DNA of 64,000 nucleotides from assembly GCF_047549485.1 (NCBI RefSeq), contig NZ_CP180191.1:1984001-2048000 (forward strand), read 5' to 3'. The position numbers were made by a program, and so were the translations under genes. Of this stretch, positions 25,856 to 34,818 are shown piece after piece. Source of the stretch: Piscinibacterium candidicorallinum (GTDB lineage: Bacteria > Pseudomonadota > Gammaproteobacteria > Burkholderiales > Burkholderiaceae_C). Every line of letters begins with the position of its first letter. Position 1 is the first letter of the stretch. The notes beneath the pieces are model-generated. The model saw nothing but the letters and a program-made list of their open reading frames with translations, did not search any database and was not told the origin of the DNA.

Positions 25856-27930
25856 ACACCGCGGCCGCACCTGCACCAAAAGCCAGCCGCCTAGGGCGCA
25901 TACTGTCGGGCGCGGACGATCTGGCGCGCGAGCAGCGCAATGCCCTGGTGCTGCTGGTGGGCTGCCTGTGCACCCTGCTGCCGCACCTGTGGTTCCTGCC
26001 TACCTGGATCGGCGCCCTCGCACTGGCGCTGCTGGCGCTTCGCGGCTGGCTCACCCTCAGCAATCGCCCGCCCCTGCCCAAGTGGCCGCTGTTTGCGCTG
26101 GCCGGCGTCGCGGCCTGGGGCATCTGGAGCCAGTTCGGTACGCTGATCGGCCGTGAGGCGGGCGTGGCCTCGCTGGTGCTGCTCACGGGGGCCAAGCTGC
26201 TGGAGATGCGGGCGCGGCGCGATCTGTTTGTGACCGTCTTCCTGTGCTTCTTCCTGCTGTTCACGCAGTTTCTGTACGGCCAGACGATCCCGATCTTCCT
26301 GCTCGGCCTGGTGGCGGTCGTCGTGCTCGTCTTTGCGCTGACCCTGTTCCATTCGGGCAGTCTGCCGGTGCGCTCGCTGCGCCTGAGCCTGACAGATTCC
26401 TTCAAGATGCTGCTCATTGCCGCGCCGCTGGCACTGGTGGTGTTCTATCTCTTTCCGCGGGCCGCATCGCCGCTGTGGGGCGTGCCGCAGAGCAGCCAGC
26501 AGGCGCGCACGGGCCTGTCGGACAGCATGTCGCCGGGTGACGTGACCCGTCTCGCGCAGAACGATGCGGTGGTCATGCGCGTGGAATTTCCGGGCGGCAT
26601 TCCGCCCAATGCGCAGCGCTACTTCCGCGGGCCGGTGCTGACGCAGTTCGATGGCCGCACGTGGCGGCCGGATACATCATTCACGGCACTGCGCCCGGTC
26701 AGGCCGCCGGCTCCTGAGGAGGGCGCGACACAGGTCCTGCAGACCATCACGCTGGAGCCGCAGCAGACTCCCTGGCTCTTCGCGCTCGAGCACCCGATCG
26801 CCCTGCCTGCACTGAGCGGGTCGACCGTCACGCTGACGGGCGACGGTCTGTTGCTCACCAGCCGCCCGCAAACCGAGCGAGTGCGATATGCAGTCAGCTC
26901 GCAGCCAGGAGGTGTATGGCGTGCTGAGACAGACATCGATATTGAGCCCATCCTGCGCCAGCGCTACACCAGCCTGCCGGCCGGCTTCAACCCTCGCGCC
27001 ATGACCTGGGCCACCGAGCTGCGTAACCGAATCGGCGTGAATGTGGGCGATCCGCAGCCCTTCATCAATGCGCTGCTTGCCCATATCCGCGAGCAGCCCT
27101 ACCGCTACACCCTGGAGCCGCCGGCCTTGGGCCGCGACTCGGTGGACGAGTTCTTCTTCGATACCCGCGCCGGCTTCTGCGAGCACTATGCGCAGGCCTT
27201 TGTGGTGCTCATGCGCGCCATGGACTTCCCGGCCCGCGTGGTCACCGGCTACCAAGGCGGCGATGTGAACCCGGTGGACGGCGTGCTGCTCGTGCGCCAG
27301 CGCGACGCCCACGCCTGGGCCGAGGTCTGGTTTGCCGGCCGCGGCTGGGTGCGCGTGGACCCCACCGCTGCGGTGGCACCTTCGCGCGTGGAGAGCGGCT
27401 TCGGCAGTGTGTTTCCGGAGCGCGCGGGAGCCACGTTGGGCGGCTTCAATGCACCGGATTGGGTCAACCGCCTGCGCAACTGGGCCGATGCGATCGACAC
27501 CGCCTGGAGCGTATGGGTGGTGAACTACGGCGGCCAGACGCAGCGCGACCTGCTGGGCAAGCTCGGCATCGAGGATCTGGACTGGCAGAAGATCCTGCTC
27601 TGGCTGCTGGGTCTGGGCACGGCGGCGATGGCGCTGATCTGGTGGCTCACCCGCCCGCGCCTGCCCAAGCCGGACGAAGCCACCCGCCTCATGCGGAGCC
27701 TGCGCAGCACCTTTGAGCGCGAAGGCCTGGCACCGGAGCCGGCCGAGCCGCTGTCCGCGTGGCGCAAACGGATTGCCGCGCAACTGGACGCCCGCCGGCT
27801 GGCGCTGCTTGACCGCACGATTTCCGCAATCGAGCGCGCGCTGTACGGGCCGCTGAGCACCAGCGAGCAGGCCGCCGCATACCGTGAGGCGCAGCTCGGT
27901 CTGCGAAGCCTGGCGCGCAAGCCGCGCTGA
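25852..27930 (+). CDS. tgpA: Membrane-bound transglutaminase-like protein (TgpA/DUF3488)
   Basis: A 692-residue protein with an N-terminal block of about six membrane helices (VLLVGCLCTLLPHLWFLP, ALALLALRGWLT, IPIFLLGLVAVVVLVFAL). A periplasmic transglutaminase core carries the Cys-His-Asp triad: Cys in AGFCEHYAQAF, His in DAHAWAEVW and Asp in WVRVDPTAA. A last helix (ILLWLLGLGTAAMALIWWL) leads to the DUF4129 tail with SLRSTFEREGLAPEPAEPL. TgpA-type proteins are associated with cell-envelope integrity. GTG 25852 is chosen because it overlaps the DUF58 stop codon. Confidence 0.92.
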   Translation: MNTAAAPAPKASRLGRILSGADDLAREQRNALVLLVGCLCTLLPHLWFLPTWIGALALALLALRGWLTLSNRPPLPKWPLFALAGVAAWGIWSQFGTLIGREAGVASLVLLTGAKLLEMRARRDLFVTVFLCFFLLFTQFLYGQTIPIFLLGLVAVVVLVFALTLFHSGSLPVRSLRLSLTDSFKMLLIAAPLALVVFYLFPRAASPLWGVPQSSQQARTGLSDSMSPGDVTRLAQNDAVVMRVEFPGGIPPNAQRYFRGPVLTQFDGRTWRPDTSFTALRPVRPPAPEEGATQVLQTITLEPQQTPWLFALEHPIALPALSGSTVTLTGDGLLLTSRPQTERVRYAVSSQPGGVWRAETDIDIEPILRQRYTSLPAGFNPRAMTWATELRNRIGVNVGDPQPFINALLAHIREQPYRYTLEPPALGRDSVDEFFFDTRAGFCEHYAQAFVVLMRAMDFPARVVTGYQGGDVNPVDGVLLVRQRDAHAWAEVWFAGRGWVRVDPTAAVAPSRVESGFGSVFPERAGATLGGFNAPDWVNRLRNWADAIDTAWSVWVVNYGGQTQRDLLGKLGIEDLDWQKILLWLLGLGTAAMALIWWLTRPRLPKPDEATRLMRSLRSTFEREGLAPEPAEPLSAWRKRIAAQLDARRLALLDRTISAIERALYGPLSTSEQAAAYREAQLGLRSLARKPR

Positions 27931-28080
27931 GCCCGCCCCGACGCACCTCGGCGCCTGCGGCTTGCCACGCAAAGCTGGCACACTGCGGGCATCGCCTCGC
28001 GCCGCTTCGCTCATTGCACTGCGTGCGCCTCACGCGCCACGTCCACCTTGCGCCCCTCACCACCGCAACACACGCAGTCC

Positions 28081-29148
28081 ATGAATCGCAGATACTTCCT
28101 CGGCCAGAGTGCCGCCGCAGCCGCCAGCCTGGTCGGCATCGCCTTGCCGGCCTGGGCGCAGGGCACCTCGGTCGCAGCGCCAGTCATCCCGCCCGCCAGC
28201 AGCAGCGGCTTCCCGCCCTATGCGGGGCGGCCGGAAGTACAAGCCTGGGCCGAGGCCTTCGCGCAAAGCAGCGGCTGGGGCATGGACCGCATCCTTGGCG
28301 TGCTGGGCACGGCGCAGAGCAATGACACGGTCATCCGCCTCATGCAGCCTGCGCCCACGGGCTTCAAGCGCTCCTGGAAGGTGTATCGCAGCCGCTTCGT
28401 GGAGCCGATCCGCATCCGCGCCGCCTTGAAGTTCTGGGAAGAGAACGCCCGCTGGCTCGATCAGGCCCGCGAGCGCTTCGGCGTGCCGCAGGAGATCGTG
28501 GTCGGCATCATCGGCGTGGAAACCATCTTCGGCCGGGACATGGGCAACTTCCGCGTGCTGGATGTGCTGATGACGCTGTCCTTTGACTACCTGCGCCGCG
28601 CGGAGCTCTACAAGAGCGAGCTGGGCCAGTACCTGCTGCTGTGCGAGGAGAACGGCCTGCAGCACGGCACCTACGCGGGCTCGTTTGCCGCGGCCATCGG
28701 CATTCCGCAGTTCATCCCCAGCTCGATCCGCCGCTTTGCTGTGGACTTTGATGGCGACGGCCGCATTGACCTGCGCACCAGCCCGGCAGACGCCATCGGC
28801 TCGGTGGCGCGCTATCTGAATGACCACGGCTGGAAGACCGACCAGCCCATCGCCGTGGCCGCCCGCGTGGCCGCGAGCGCGGACCAGATCAAGCAGATGC
28901 TCGCCGCCGGCCCGCTGCCCAGCTTCACGCTGGAGCAACTTACCGCCCAGGGCGTGCAGCCCACTGACCCAGTGCCGGACGACGAGCGCTTCCTGCTGGT
29001 GGACTTGCCCACCGGCGACGAGGTGCCGGAGTACCGCGTGGGCACGCCCAACTTCTACGCCATCACCCGCTACAACCGCTCCTTCTTCTACGCCGCTGCG
29101 GTGCAGGATCTGGCGAGTGCCGTGCGGGCGGCGCGCAAGCCGGCTTGA
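28081..29148 (+). CDS. mltB: Lytic murein transglycosylase B family, Tat-exported
   Basis: The enzyme cleaves peptidoglycan between MurNAc and GlcNAc with 1,6-anhydro product. It has 355 residues. The N-terminus NRRYFLGQSAAAAASLVGIA is a twin-arginine (RRYFLG) signal, with cleavage after PAWAQ. The catalytic domain contains GVPQEIVVGIIGVETIFGRDMG (catalytic Glu in VETIFG), SFAAAIGIPQFIPSS and VDFDGDGRIDL. The MltB/SltB1 length is normal. ATG 28081 begins the signal peptide. No lipobox is present, so it should be soluble in the periplasm. Confidence 0.9.
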   Translation: MNRRYFLGQSAAAAASLVGIALPAWAQGTSVAAPVIPPASSSGFPPYAGRPEVQAWAEAFAQSSGWGMDRILGVLGTAQSNDTVIRLMQPAPTGFKRSWKVYRSRFVEPIRIRAALKFWEENARWLDQARERFGVPQEIVVGIIGVETIFGRDMGNFRVLDVLMTLSFDYLRRAELYKSELGQYLLLCEENGLQHGTYAGSFAAAIGIPQFIPSSIRRFAVDFDGDGRIDLRTSPADAIGSVARYLNDHGWKTDQPIAVAARVAASADQIKQMLAAGPLPSFTLEQLTAQGVQPTDPVPDDERFLLVDLPTGDEVPEYRVGTPNFYAITRYNRSFFYAAAVQDLASAVRAARKPA

Positions 29149-29406
29149 TCGGACTTCCAGTAGCCACGGCTTTACATGAATTGGCCGATATCAACTTAAA
29201 TCGAGATCTTCAAATCCAGCTTTCCGCATATCAGTAGCCTTTTTGGGCATGCTTCAACGCTTCTAGTTTTTCGTCCGAATTTGATGCTCAACGCTTGAGC
29301 GTTGACATCGACGCACCTCTCGAATCTGGCCTGATGCCTGTCACAAATGTGACATCGCACTGCACCAAACTGTTGCTAAACATTCACAACAGAACGGTTC
29401 GGGATC
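29149..29406. other. AT-richer intergenic stretch before the ABC binding protein
   Basis: Not coding. It is visibly richer in A and T than its surroundings. An inverted repeat CTGTTG-N11-CAACAG (29370-29392) lies 14 bp before the next gene; the spacing is wrong for LexA. A weak resemblance to family-1 words (GCTTTCCGCATATCAGTAGCC) occurs near 29219. Confidence 0.45.
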
Positions 29407-30573
29407 ATGTCTCACCTCCTCCTTGCGCGGGCCTCGCTCGCGCTGGCGCTTTGCGCCGCCAGCCTGCTTGCCACGCCCTTCATCCCCGCCGCCCATGCCC
29501 AGGGCGAGCCCCGGCCCACGGTACGCGTCGGCATCGTCACCGATCGCACCGGCGCATTCGCGGAGTACAGCCGCGACTTCTTTGCCGGCGCCAAGACCTG
29601 GTTTGACGAAGCCAACGCCCGCCGCCTGCTGGGCAGCCGTCGCATCGAGGTCGTGCAGCGCGCCACCACCGGCACAGACGCCAACGCCACGCTCAACGCC
29701 GCGCGCGCCATGCTGGTCGAAGACCGCCCCGCCCTGCTGTTCGGCCTGCCCAGCGACGCGGCACTGACCGCCCTGTGCGCAGACCCGCAGGTCCAGAAGA
29801 GTGGCGTGCCGATCGTCAGCCCCTTGGCCGGCGTCGATGCGCCTGCCAACTGCAACGTGCAGTTCTCGCGCGCCAGCTATGCGCAGGAATTCGCCGGCGC
29901 CATCCGCCAGCTGCGCAACATGGGTGTGAGCCGCTTCGCGCTGGTCACACCCGCCGACGTCGCCCCCGCTCTGCGCAACACCCTGCGCCAGCAGCTCAGC
30001 CAAACGGCCGGCGGCGCCGTGCCGCTCGTGGTGTGGCCTGTGACAGGCGCCAACGCCTCCGCCAACCCCGCCCGCACCGCCGCGCTCAGCCAGATCCAGG
30101 CCAGCGGCGCGCAGGCCGTGTTCGTGCTGGCGGACAGTCTCGAATACGGCGAGATCTACAACGCCATCACCGAGCGCCAGCCAGGCACGCTCGTGGTCGG
30201 TCCGTCGCTAGTGAACCCGATCACTCTGTCCGGTCTGTTCCCCACGCCCCGCCTTCAGGGCGCCGTTCTGTCACAGGCCGTGCCTGACCCCACACGCGGC
30301 TCGCTTGCGGTGGTGCGCGAGTTCCGCCAGCTCTTCAACAAGTACTTCGCCGAAGCGCCCACCCACGCCGCGCTGGAAGGCTTCATCGCCGCGCGCCTCG
30401 TGGTGGAACGCCTGCGCTCCGGTGGCGATGTGCCCGACGCGCTTTCGCGCGGCACCGCCAACAAGGTCATCGATGTCGGCGGCCTGAGCTTCGACTACAC
30501 CCGCTTCCCCCTGCGCGGGACGGAGTTCGCGGATCTGGCGATGATGCGCAAGGATGGATCCTTGGCGCAATAG
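29407..30573 (+). CDS. ABC transporter substrate-binding protein (Leu/Ile/Val type)
   Basis: A periplasmic type-I binding protein of 388 residues with signal peptide SLALALCAASLLATPFIPAAHAQ. The mature part starts TVRVGIVTDRTGAFAEYSRDF, the LivJ-like first strand, and continues with GVPIVSPLAGVDAP and the hinge-crossing FALVTPADVAPALRNTLRQQL. No permease or ATPase gene is adjacent, so it is an orphan binding component, a frequent situation in Burkholderiales. The ligand is unknown; related proteins bind branched-chain amino acids, amides or aromatic acids. Confidence 0.85.
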   Translation: MSHLLLARASLALALCAASLLATPFIPAAHAQGEPRPTVRVGIVTDRTGAFAEYSRDFFAGAKTWFDEANARRLLGSRRIEVVQRATTGTDANATLNAARAMLVEDRPALLFGLPSDAALTALCADPQVQKSGVPIVSPLAGVDAPANCNVQFSRASYAQEFAGAIRQLRNMGVSRFALVTPADVAPALRNTLRQQLSQTAGGAVPLVVWPVTGANASANPARTAALSQIQASGAQAVFVLADSLEYGEIYNAITERQPGTLVVGPSLVNPITLSGLFPTPRLQGAVLSQAVPDPTRGSLAVVREFRQLFNKYFAEAPTHAALEGFIAARLVVERLRSGGDVPDALSRGTANKVIDVGGLSFDYTRFPLRGTEFADLAMMRKDGSLAQ

Positions 30574-30584
30574 ACCAGTTTGGC

Positions 30585-31094
30585 CTACAGATACCACCGC
30601 ACGATCGGCTCAGCCACACACACCGGCTTGCTCGCACCCTCGGCCTCGATGGTCACCTCGAACTTGAGCTGTGCGCCCTGCGTGGCCGGCGGCAGCGCCG
30701 CCACGCCTTGCAGCTCCAGCAGCTTGAAATGCGCGCGGATGCGCTTACCCACCGGCAGCGGCGCGGGAAAGCGCACGCGGTCCAGGCCGTAGTTCACGCC
30801 GAGCTTGAGCTGGTCCATCGGGAAGCTCTGTTCGAAGAACATGGGGATCATGGACAGCGTGAGGAAGCCGTGCACCACCGTGCTGGCGAACGGCCCGGTG
30901 GCGGCGCGCTCTGCGTCGATGTGAATCCACTGCCGGTCTTCGGTGGCCTCGGCAAAGGCATTCACGCGCAGCTGCTCGATGGCAAACCAGTCGCTCACGA
31001 CCAGAGTCTGGCCGACGCGACCGGCGAGCGCAGTGAGGTCGAAGGTGCTCTGCGCGGAGGGCGCGTGGGCGGCTTGAGTGGCTTGGGCAGACAT
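30585..31094 (-). CDS. MaoC-like (R)-hydratase/dehydratase family protein
   Basis: A hot-dog-fold protein of 169 residues. The MaoC signature is FAEATEDRQWIHIDAERAATGPFASTVVHGFLTLSM, with the catalytic Asp/His positions of (R)-specific enoyl-CoA hydratases (HIDAERA and VVHG). MSAQATQ at 31094 or an ATG four codons upstream are both possible starts. (R)-hydratases can feed (R)-3-hydroxyacyl-CoA into polyhydroxyalkanoate synthesis; a PHB locus lies 3 kb away, but a link is only a suggestion. Its stop is 11 bp from that of the binding-protein gene. Confidence 0.85.
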   Translation of the reverse strand: MSAQATQAAHAPSAQSTFDLTALAGRVGQTLVVSDWFAIEQLRVNAFAEATEDRQWIHIDAERAATGPFASTVVHGFLTLSMIPMFFEQSFPMDQLKLGVNYGLDRVRFPAPLPVGKRIRAHFKLLELQGVAALPPATQGAQLKFEVTIEAEGASKPVCVAEPIVRWYL

Positions 31095-31288
31095 GGGCAC
31101 TGTCATGGACGAAGTGAGGTAGAAAGCGCTGCGACCGTCAGCAGGGTGAAGGGATGCATGGCATAACATTAGACGAGCAAAACAACAGGGCTGCGTGACG
31201 CGCATCAGCGCAGTACGCCAGGCGATCAGGAGCGCCAGCCCGCCTGAGCAGCGGCCACGCTGCCGGCCAAGGAGACCTTCGCACACGC

Positions 31289-32590
31289 ATGAAACGCGGC
31301 TTCTACACCATCATGGCCGCGCAGTTCTTCAGCTCCCTGGCTGACAACGCGCTGTTCATCGCTGCCATCGCCCTCATCATGCAGCTCCAGGGCCCCGCCT
31401 GGATGACCCCCATGGTCAAGTGGGTGTTTGCGCTGTCCTATGTGCTGCTGGCCGCCTTTGTGGGCGCCTACGCAGACTCCAAGCCCAAGGGCACGGTGAT
31501 GTTCCAGACCAACCTGGTCAAGATCGCCGGCTGCGGGCTGATGTTCTTCTATGACGCCTTCGGCATGACCGGACTGCAGGGCGAGTACGTGGTGTTTCTG
31601 GCCTACGCCCTGGTGGGTGTGGGCGCGGCGGCGTATTCACCGGCCAAGTACGGCATCCTCACCGAGCTGCTGCCGCCGGAAGACCTCGTGAAAGGCAATG
31701 GCTGGATCGAGGCACTCACGGTGCTGTCCATCATCTTCGGCACCGTGCTGGGCGGCGTGCTGATCAGCCCGAAGATCTCGGCCATGCTGCTGTCATTCGA
31801 CTTGCCGGGCATCAACACCGGCATTGACACCCCACCCGAAGCCGCGATCTGCGTGATCATGGCGCTTTACGCAATCGCCGCGGGCTTCAATCTCGCCATT
31901 CCGGATACCGGCGCGCGCTACCCGAAGCAGGAGCGCAACCCGGTGAAGCTGGTGAACGAGTTTGCCCACTGCGTGCGCACGCTCTGGAAGGACAAGCTGG
32001 GCCAGATCTCACTGGCCGTGACCACGCTGTTCTGGGGCGCCGGTGCCACGCTGCAGCTGATCGTGATCGAATGGGGCCGCCAGCATCTGGGGCTGCCGCT
32101 GAATCAGGCGAGCATCCTGATGGGCGTGGCAGCGCTGGGCACGATCGTGGGCGCGGTGATCGCGGGCAAGTTCGTCACGCTCAAGCGCGCGCTGAGTGTG
32201 CTGCCGGTCGGTATTGCGATGGGGCTGGTCGTCATGCTCATGCCGCTGGCGACCAACATGCCGTTTGTCTATGCGCTGCTGATCGTGGTCGGCGGCCTGG
32301 GCGGCTTCTTCGTGGTGCCGATGAACGCGCTGCTGCAGCACCGCGGCCATGTACTGCTTTCTGCGGGGCACTCGATTGCCGTGCAGAACTTCAATGAGCA
32401 GCTCAACATCCTGGTGATGGTGGCGGCCTATTCACTGCTGCTGGGCCTGAAGTTGCACGTGAACACCATCATCATCGTCTACGGCCTGCTGGTGGCCGGT
32501 CTGATGCTGGCCATCATGGCCTGGAACCGCGCCAACCACCGCGCGGACCCGAATCTGGATCGGCTGATCGGATCCGCCAAGCATCACTGA
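31289..32590 (+). CDS. lplT: Lysophospholipid transporter LplT
   Basis: A 433-residue major-facilitator protein that flips lysophospholipids across the inner membrane for re-acylation. It has 12 predicted helices. It starts MKRGFYTIMAAQFFSSLADNAL and contains FVGAYADSKPKGTVMFQTNLVK, YSPAKYGILTELLPPEDLVKGNGWIEA and FFVVPMNALLQHRGH, all characteristic of LplT. In enterobacteria lplT precedes aas; no aas gene is here, as is typical for Burkholderiales. Confidence 0.94.
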   Translation: MKRGFYTIMAAQFFSSLADNALFIAAIALIMQLQGPAWMTPMVKWVFALSYVLLAAFVGAYADSKPKGTVMFQTNLVKIAGCGLMFFYDAFGMTGLQGEYVVFLAYALVGVGAAAYSPAKYGILTELLPPEDLVKGNGWIEALTVLSIIFGTVLGGVLISPKISAMLLSFDLPGINTGIDTPPEAAICVIMALYAIAAGFNLAIPDTGARYPKQERNPVKLVNEFAHCVRTLWKDKLGQISLAVTTLFWGAGATLQLIVIEWGRQHLGLPLNQASILMGVAALGTIVGAVIAGKFVTLKRALSVLPVGIAMGLVVMLMPLATNMPFVYALLIVVGGLGGFFVVPMNALLQHRGHVLLSAGHSIAVQNFNEQLNILVMVAAYSLLLGLKLHVNTIIIVYGLLVAGLMLAIMAWNRANHRADPNLDRLIGSAKHH

Positions 32591-32647
32591 TCGCAGCGCG
32601 GCGTGCGCTTGATCGATCAATATCGGCCAAATTTGTCCAAAAGCCAC

Positions 32648-32732
32648 TTAGTGCCGATTCCACGCACCAGACAAGCGGAAAGCCGGTTTTGAATGCATCA
32701 AAAAGCATGAAAACCGGCCAGATTTCAAGCGA
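32648..32732 (-). repeat. Family-1 dispersed repeat (copy R4) with hairpin
   Basis: On the minus strand AAAACCGGCTTTCCGCTTG followed by TCTGGTGCGTGG carries the family core (32665-32685). Upstream arms GCCGGTTTTCATGC and GCATTCAAAACCGGC form a long imperfect stem that may also end lplT or rimO transcripts. The second half of the element is not conserved. Confidence 0.6.
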
Positions 32733-34100
32733 TCAAACCGGGTCCCCCGCCAGATCATGCTCATCCGCGCTGTGGATGCGCACGGAGATGATGTCGCCCA
32801 CGCGGTACTTGCGGCTGGGCCGATCGGGCGGCGCAATGTGCACCACGCCGTCGATCTCCGGTGCGTCCGAGAAGCTGCGGCCCATGCCGCCCTGCGCCGT
32901 GGCCTGATCCACCAGCACCTTGAGCGTGCGGCCCACGAAGCGCTGCAGCCGCGCGGCCGAGATGCGCGCCTGGGTTTCCATGAAGCGCGCGCGACGCTCC
33001 TCGCGCAGGGCCTGGGGCACCATGCCTTCGATGCTGTTGGCCGTGGCGCCTTCCACCTCGCTGTAGGCAAAGCAGCCCACGCGGTCGAGCTGCGCTTCTT
33101 CCAGGAAGTCCAGCAGGTGCTGGAACTCGGCTTCCGTCTCACCCGGAAAGCCGGCGATGAAGGTGGAGCGGATGGTGAGCTCCGGGCAGATCTCGCGCCA
33201 GCGGCGGATACGCTCGATGTTCTTCTCGCCGCTGGCGGGGCGCTTCATGCGCTTGAGCACGTCCGGGTGACTGTGCTGGAAGGGCACGTCCAGGTAGGGC
33301 AGGATCTTTCCTTCCGCCATCAGCGGCAGGACCTCGTCCACATGCGGGTACGGGTACACATAGTGCAGGCGCACCCACACGCCGAGCTTGGACAGCTCCT
33401 CGCACAGCTCGGTCATGCGCGTCTTGACCGGTCGGCCGTTGACGAAATCCGTGCGGTACTTCACGTCCACGCCGTAGGCGGAGGTGTCCTGGCTGATGAC
33501 CAGCAGCTCCTTGACGCCGCCCTTGACCAGGGCCTCGGCCTCGCGCATCACCTCGCCGATCGGCCGGCTCACCAGATCGCCGCGCATGCTGGGGATGATG
33601 CAGAAGGTGCAGCGGTGGTTGCAGCCTTCGGAGATCTTGAGATAGGCGTAGTGCTTGGGCGTGAGCTTCACACCTGCTTCGGGCACCAGATCGATGAAGG
33701 GATCGTGAGGCTTGGGCAGATGGGTGTGCACATGGCCCATGACTTCGTCGGCTGCGTGCGGTCCGGTCACGGCCAGCACCTTGGGATGCACCTTGGCCAC
33801 CAGGTTCTCGCCGGTGTCCTTGTCTGCCTTGGCGCCCAGGCAGCCGGTGACGATCACCTTGCCATTGGCGGCCAGCGCCTCGCCGATGGTGTCCAGGCTT
33901 TCGCGGACGGCATCATCGATGAAGCCGCAGGTGTTCACGATCACCAGATCGGCGTTTTCGTAGGTCTTGGAGGTCTCGTAACCCTCGGCGCGCAACTGGG
34001 TCAGGATGATTTCCGAATCCACCAGCGCCTTGGGGCACCCCAGAGAAACAAAACCCACGCGAGGCGCTGCCTGCGTGGGTTGCGAGTTGTCTTGGCTCAC
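32733..34100 (-). CDS. rimO: Ribosomal protein S12 methylthiotransferase RimO
   Basis: A radical-SAM enzyme that adds a methylthio group to the conserved aspartate of ribosomal protein S12. It has 455 residues. The N-terminal UPF0004 domain holds three Cys for the auxiliary cluster (SLGCPKALVDSE, VNTCGFI, VTGCLGAKAD). The radical-SAM triad is CNHRCTFC in ISEGCNHRCTFCIIPSMRG, and a C-terminal TRAM domain follows (RTLKVLVDQ..YRVGDIISVRI). FPGETEAEF and KRPASGEKNIERI are RimO-type motifs. It runs antisense to lplT with the repeat between them. Confidence 0.96.
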   Translation of the reverse strand: MSQDNSQPTQAAPRVGFVSLGCPKALVDSEIILTQLRAEGYETSKTYENADLVIVNTCGFIDDAVRESLDTIGEALAANGKVIVTGCLGAKADKDTGENLVAKVHPKVLAVTGPHAADEVMGHVHTHLPKPHDPFIDLVPEAGVKLTPKHYAYLKISEGCNHRCTFCIIPSMRGDLVSRPIGEVMREAEALVKGGVKELLVISQDTSAYGVDVKYRTDFVNGRPVKTRMTELCEELSKLGVWVRLHYVYPYPHVDEVLPLMAEGKILPYLDVPFQHSHPDVLKRMKRPASGEKNIERIRRWREICPELTIRSTFIAGFPGETEAEFQHLLDFLEEAQLDRVGCFAYSEVEGATANSIEGMVPQALREERRARFMETQARISAARLQRFVGRTLKVLVDQATAQGGMGRSFSDAPEIDGVVHIAPPDRPSRKYRVGDIISVRIHSADEHDLAGDPV

Positions 34101-34165
34101 AGCATCACCGCTTTAGCTCGAAACCGCCAGTTTACCGGCGGGGGTGTGCTGCGAACTTCAGCCGG

Positions 34166-34270
34166 CCGATCACTTTCCCGGGGGGTTGCCGCCGGGTGCG
34201 CCGATCATTTCCCCGGCGGATTGCCGCCGGGTGGGCTGATCATTTTCCCGGCGGGTTGCCGCCGGGTGGG
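34166..34270 (-). repeat. Tandem repeat of the phaR 3' end, three ~35-bp units
   Basis: Three units, each reading on the minus strand CACCCGGCGGCAA(C/T)CC followed by (G/C)CCGGG(A/G)AA(A/G)TGATC, cover the last codons of phaR and 75 bp beyond. The first unit encodes PPGGNPPGK and the stop TGA. Each later unit again contains the hairpin CCCGGCGG-CAA-CCGCCGGG, with one copy slightly degenerate (CCCCCCGGG). The array could act as a multi-hairpin terminator between phaR and rimO. Confidence 0.85.
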
Positions 34271-34818
34271 AAAGGGAAATTGCCGAACATCGACTTGGTC
34301 TGGTTCTGCATCTGCTCCTGCATCTGCACGAACACGTTCTTGGACTGCTCGATGTACTGGCTCATCATGCTCTGCAGCATGGGCGCCTGGCCGCTCATGA
34401 ACTGTGCCCAGGCTTCGGGGCCGAACTGCTTGCCGTTGTACATGGCCTTGGACTGCTCCTGGAACTTGTTCTGGATCTCCAGGAAGGTGGTGATGTTCTT
34501 CTCAAGGAAAGGCCCCATCACGCCCTGCATGGCGTGGCCGTAGAAGCGGATGATGTTGGCGAGCACCGGGGCGGAGAACATGGGCGCACCGCCGGCTTCC
34601 TCTTCCAGGATGATCTGCAGCAGGATCGAGCGGGTCAGGTCCTCGTTGGACTTGGCGTCCACCACGTTGAAGACCTCGTTGTTGATCACCAGCTGCTTGA
34701 CGTCGTCCAGCGTGATGTAGGTGCTGGTCTGGGTGTCGTACAGACGACGGTTGGGGTACTTCTTGATGAGCCGCTGCTGCGACGACTTGCTGGAAGACCC
34801 TGAACGCGATGTGGCCAT
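34240..34818 (-). CDS. phaR: Polyhydroxyalkanoate synthesis repressor PhaR
   Basis: PhaR represses phasin and PHB genes and binds PHB granules. The 192-residue protein has the conserved N-terminal DNA-binding domain (RLIKKYPNRRLYDTQTSTYITLDDVKQLV, here cited in part; NNEVFNVVDAKSNEDLTRS follows) and the PHB-accumulation regulatory domain (ILLQIILEEEAGGAP, FYGHAMQGVMGPFLEKNI). The tail is Gln/Met-rich (QMQEQMQNQTKSMFGN) and ends in Pro/Gly. ATG 34818 gives the usual start. The last codons are part of a tandem repeat. phaB and phaC lie upstream on the same strand. Confidence 0.94.
   Translation of the reverse strand: MATSRSGSSSKSSQQRLIKKYPNRRLYDTQTSTYITLDDVKQLVINNEVFNVVDAKSNEDLTRSILLQIILEEEAGGAPMFSAPVLANIIRFYGHAMQGVMGPFLEKNITTFLEIQNKFQEQSKAMYNGKQFGPEAWAQFMSGQAPMLQSMMSQYIEQSKNVFVQMQEQMQNQTKSMFGNFPFPPGGNPPGK

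Noticed and set aside
29370..29392. LexA box before the ABC binding protein
   Set aside because: CTGTTG and CAACAG are 11 bp apart; the CTGT to ACAG spacing is 15, not 8.
32605..32635. Sigma-28 -10 word GCCGATAT near 32.6 kb, and again near 29.18 kb
   Set aside because: No TAAA block at the right distance upstream in either case.
34166..34270. CRISPR-like direct repeats
   Set aside because: Units are adjacent with no spacers and they overlap the phaR coding end; this is a tandem repeat.
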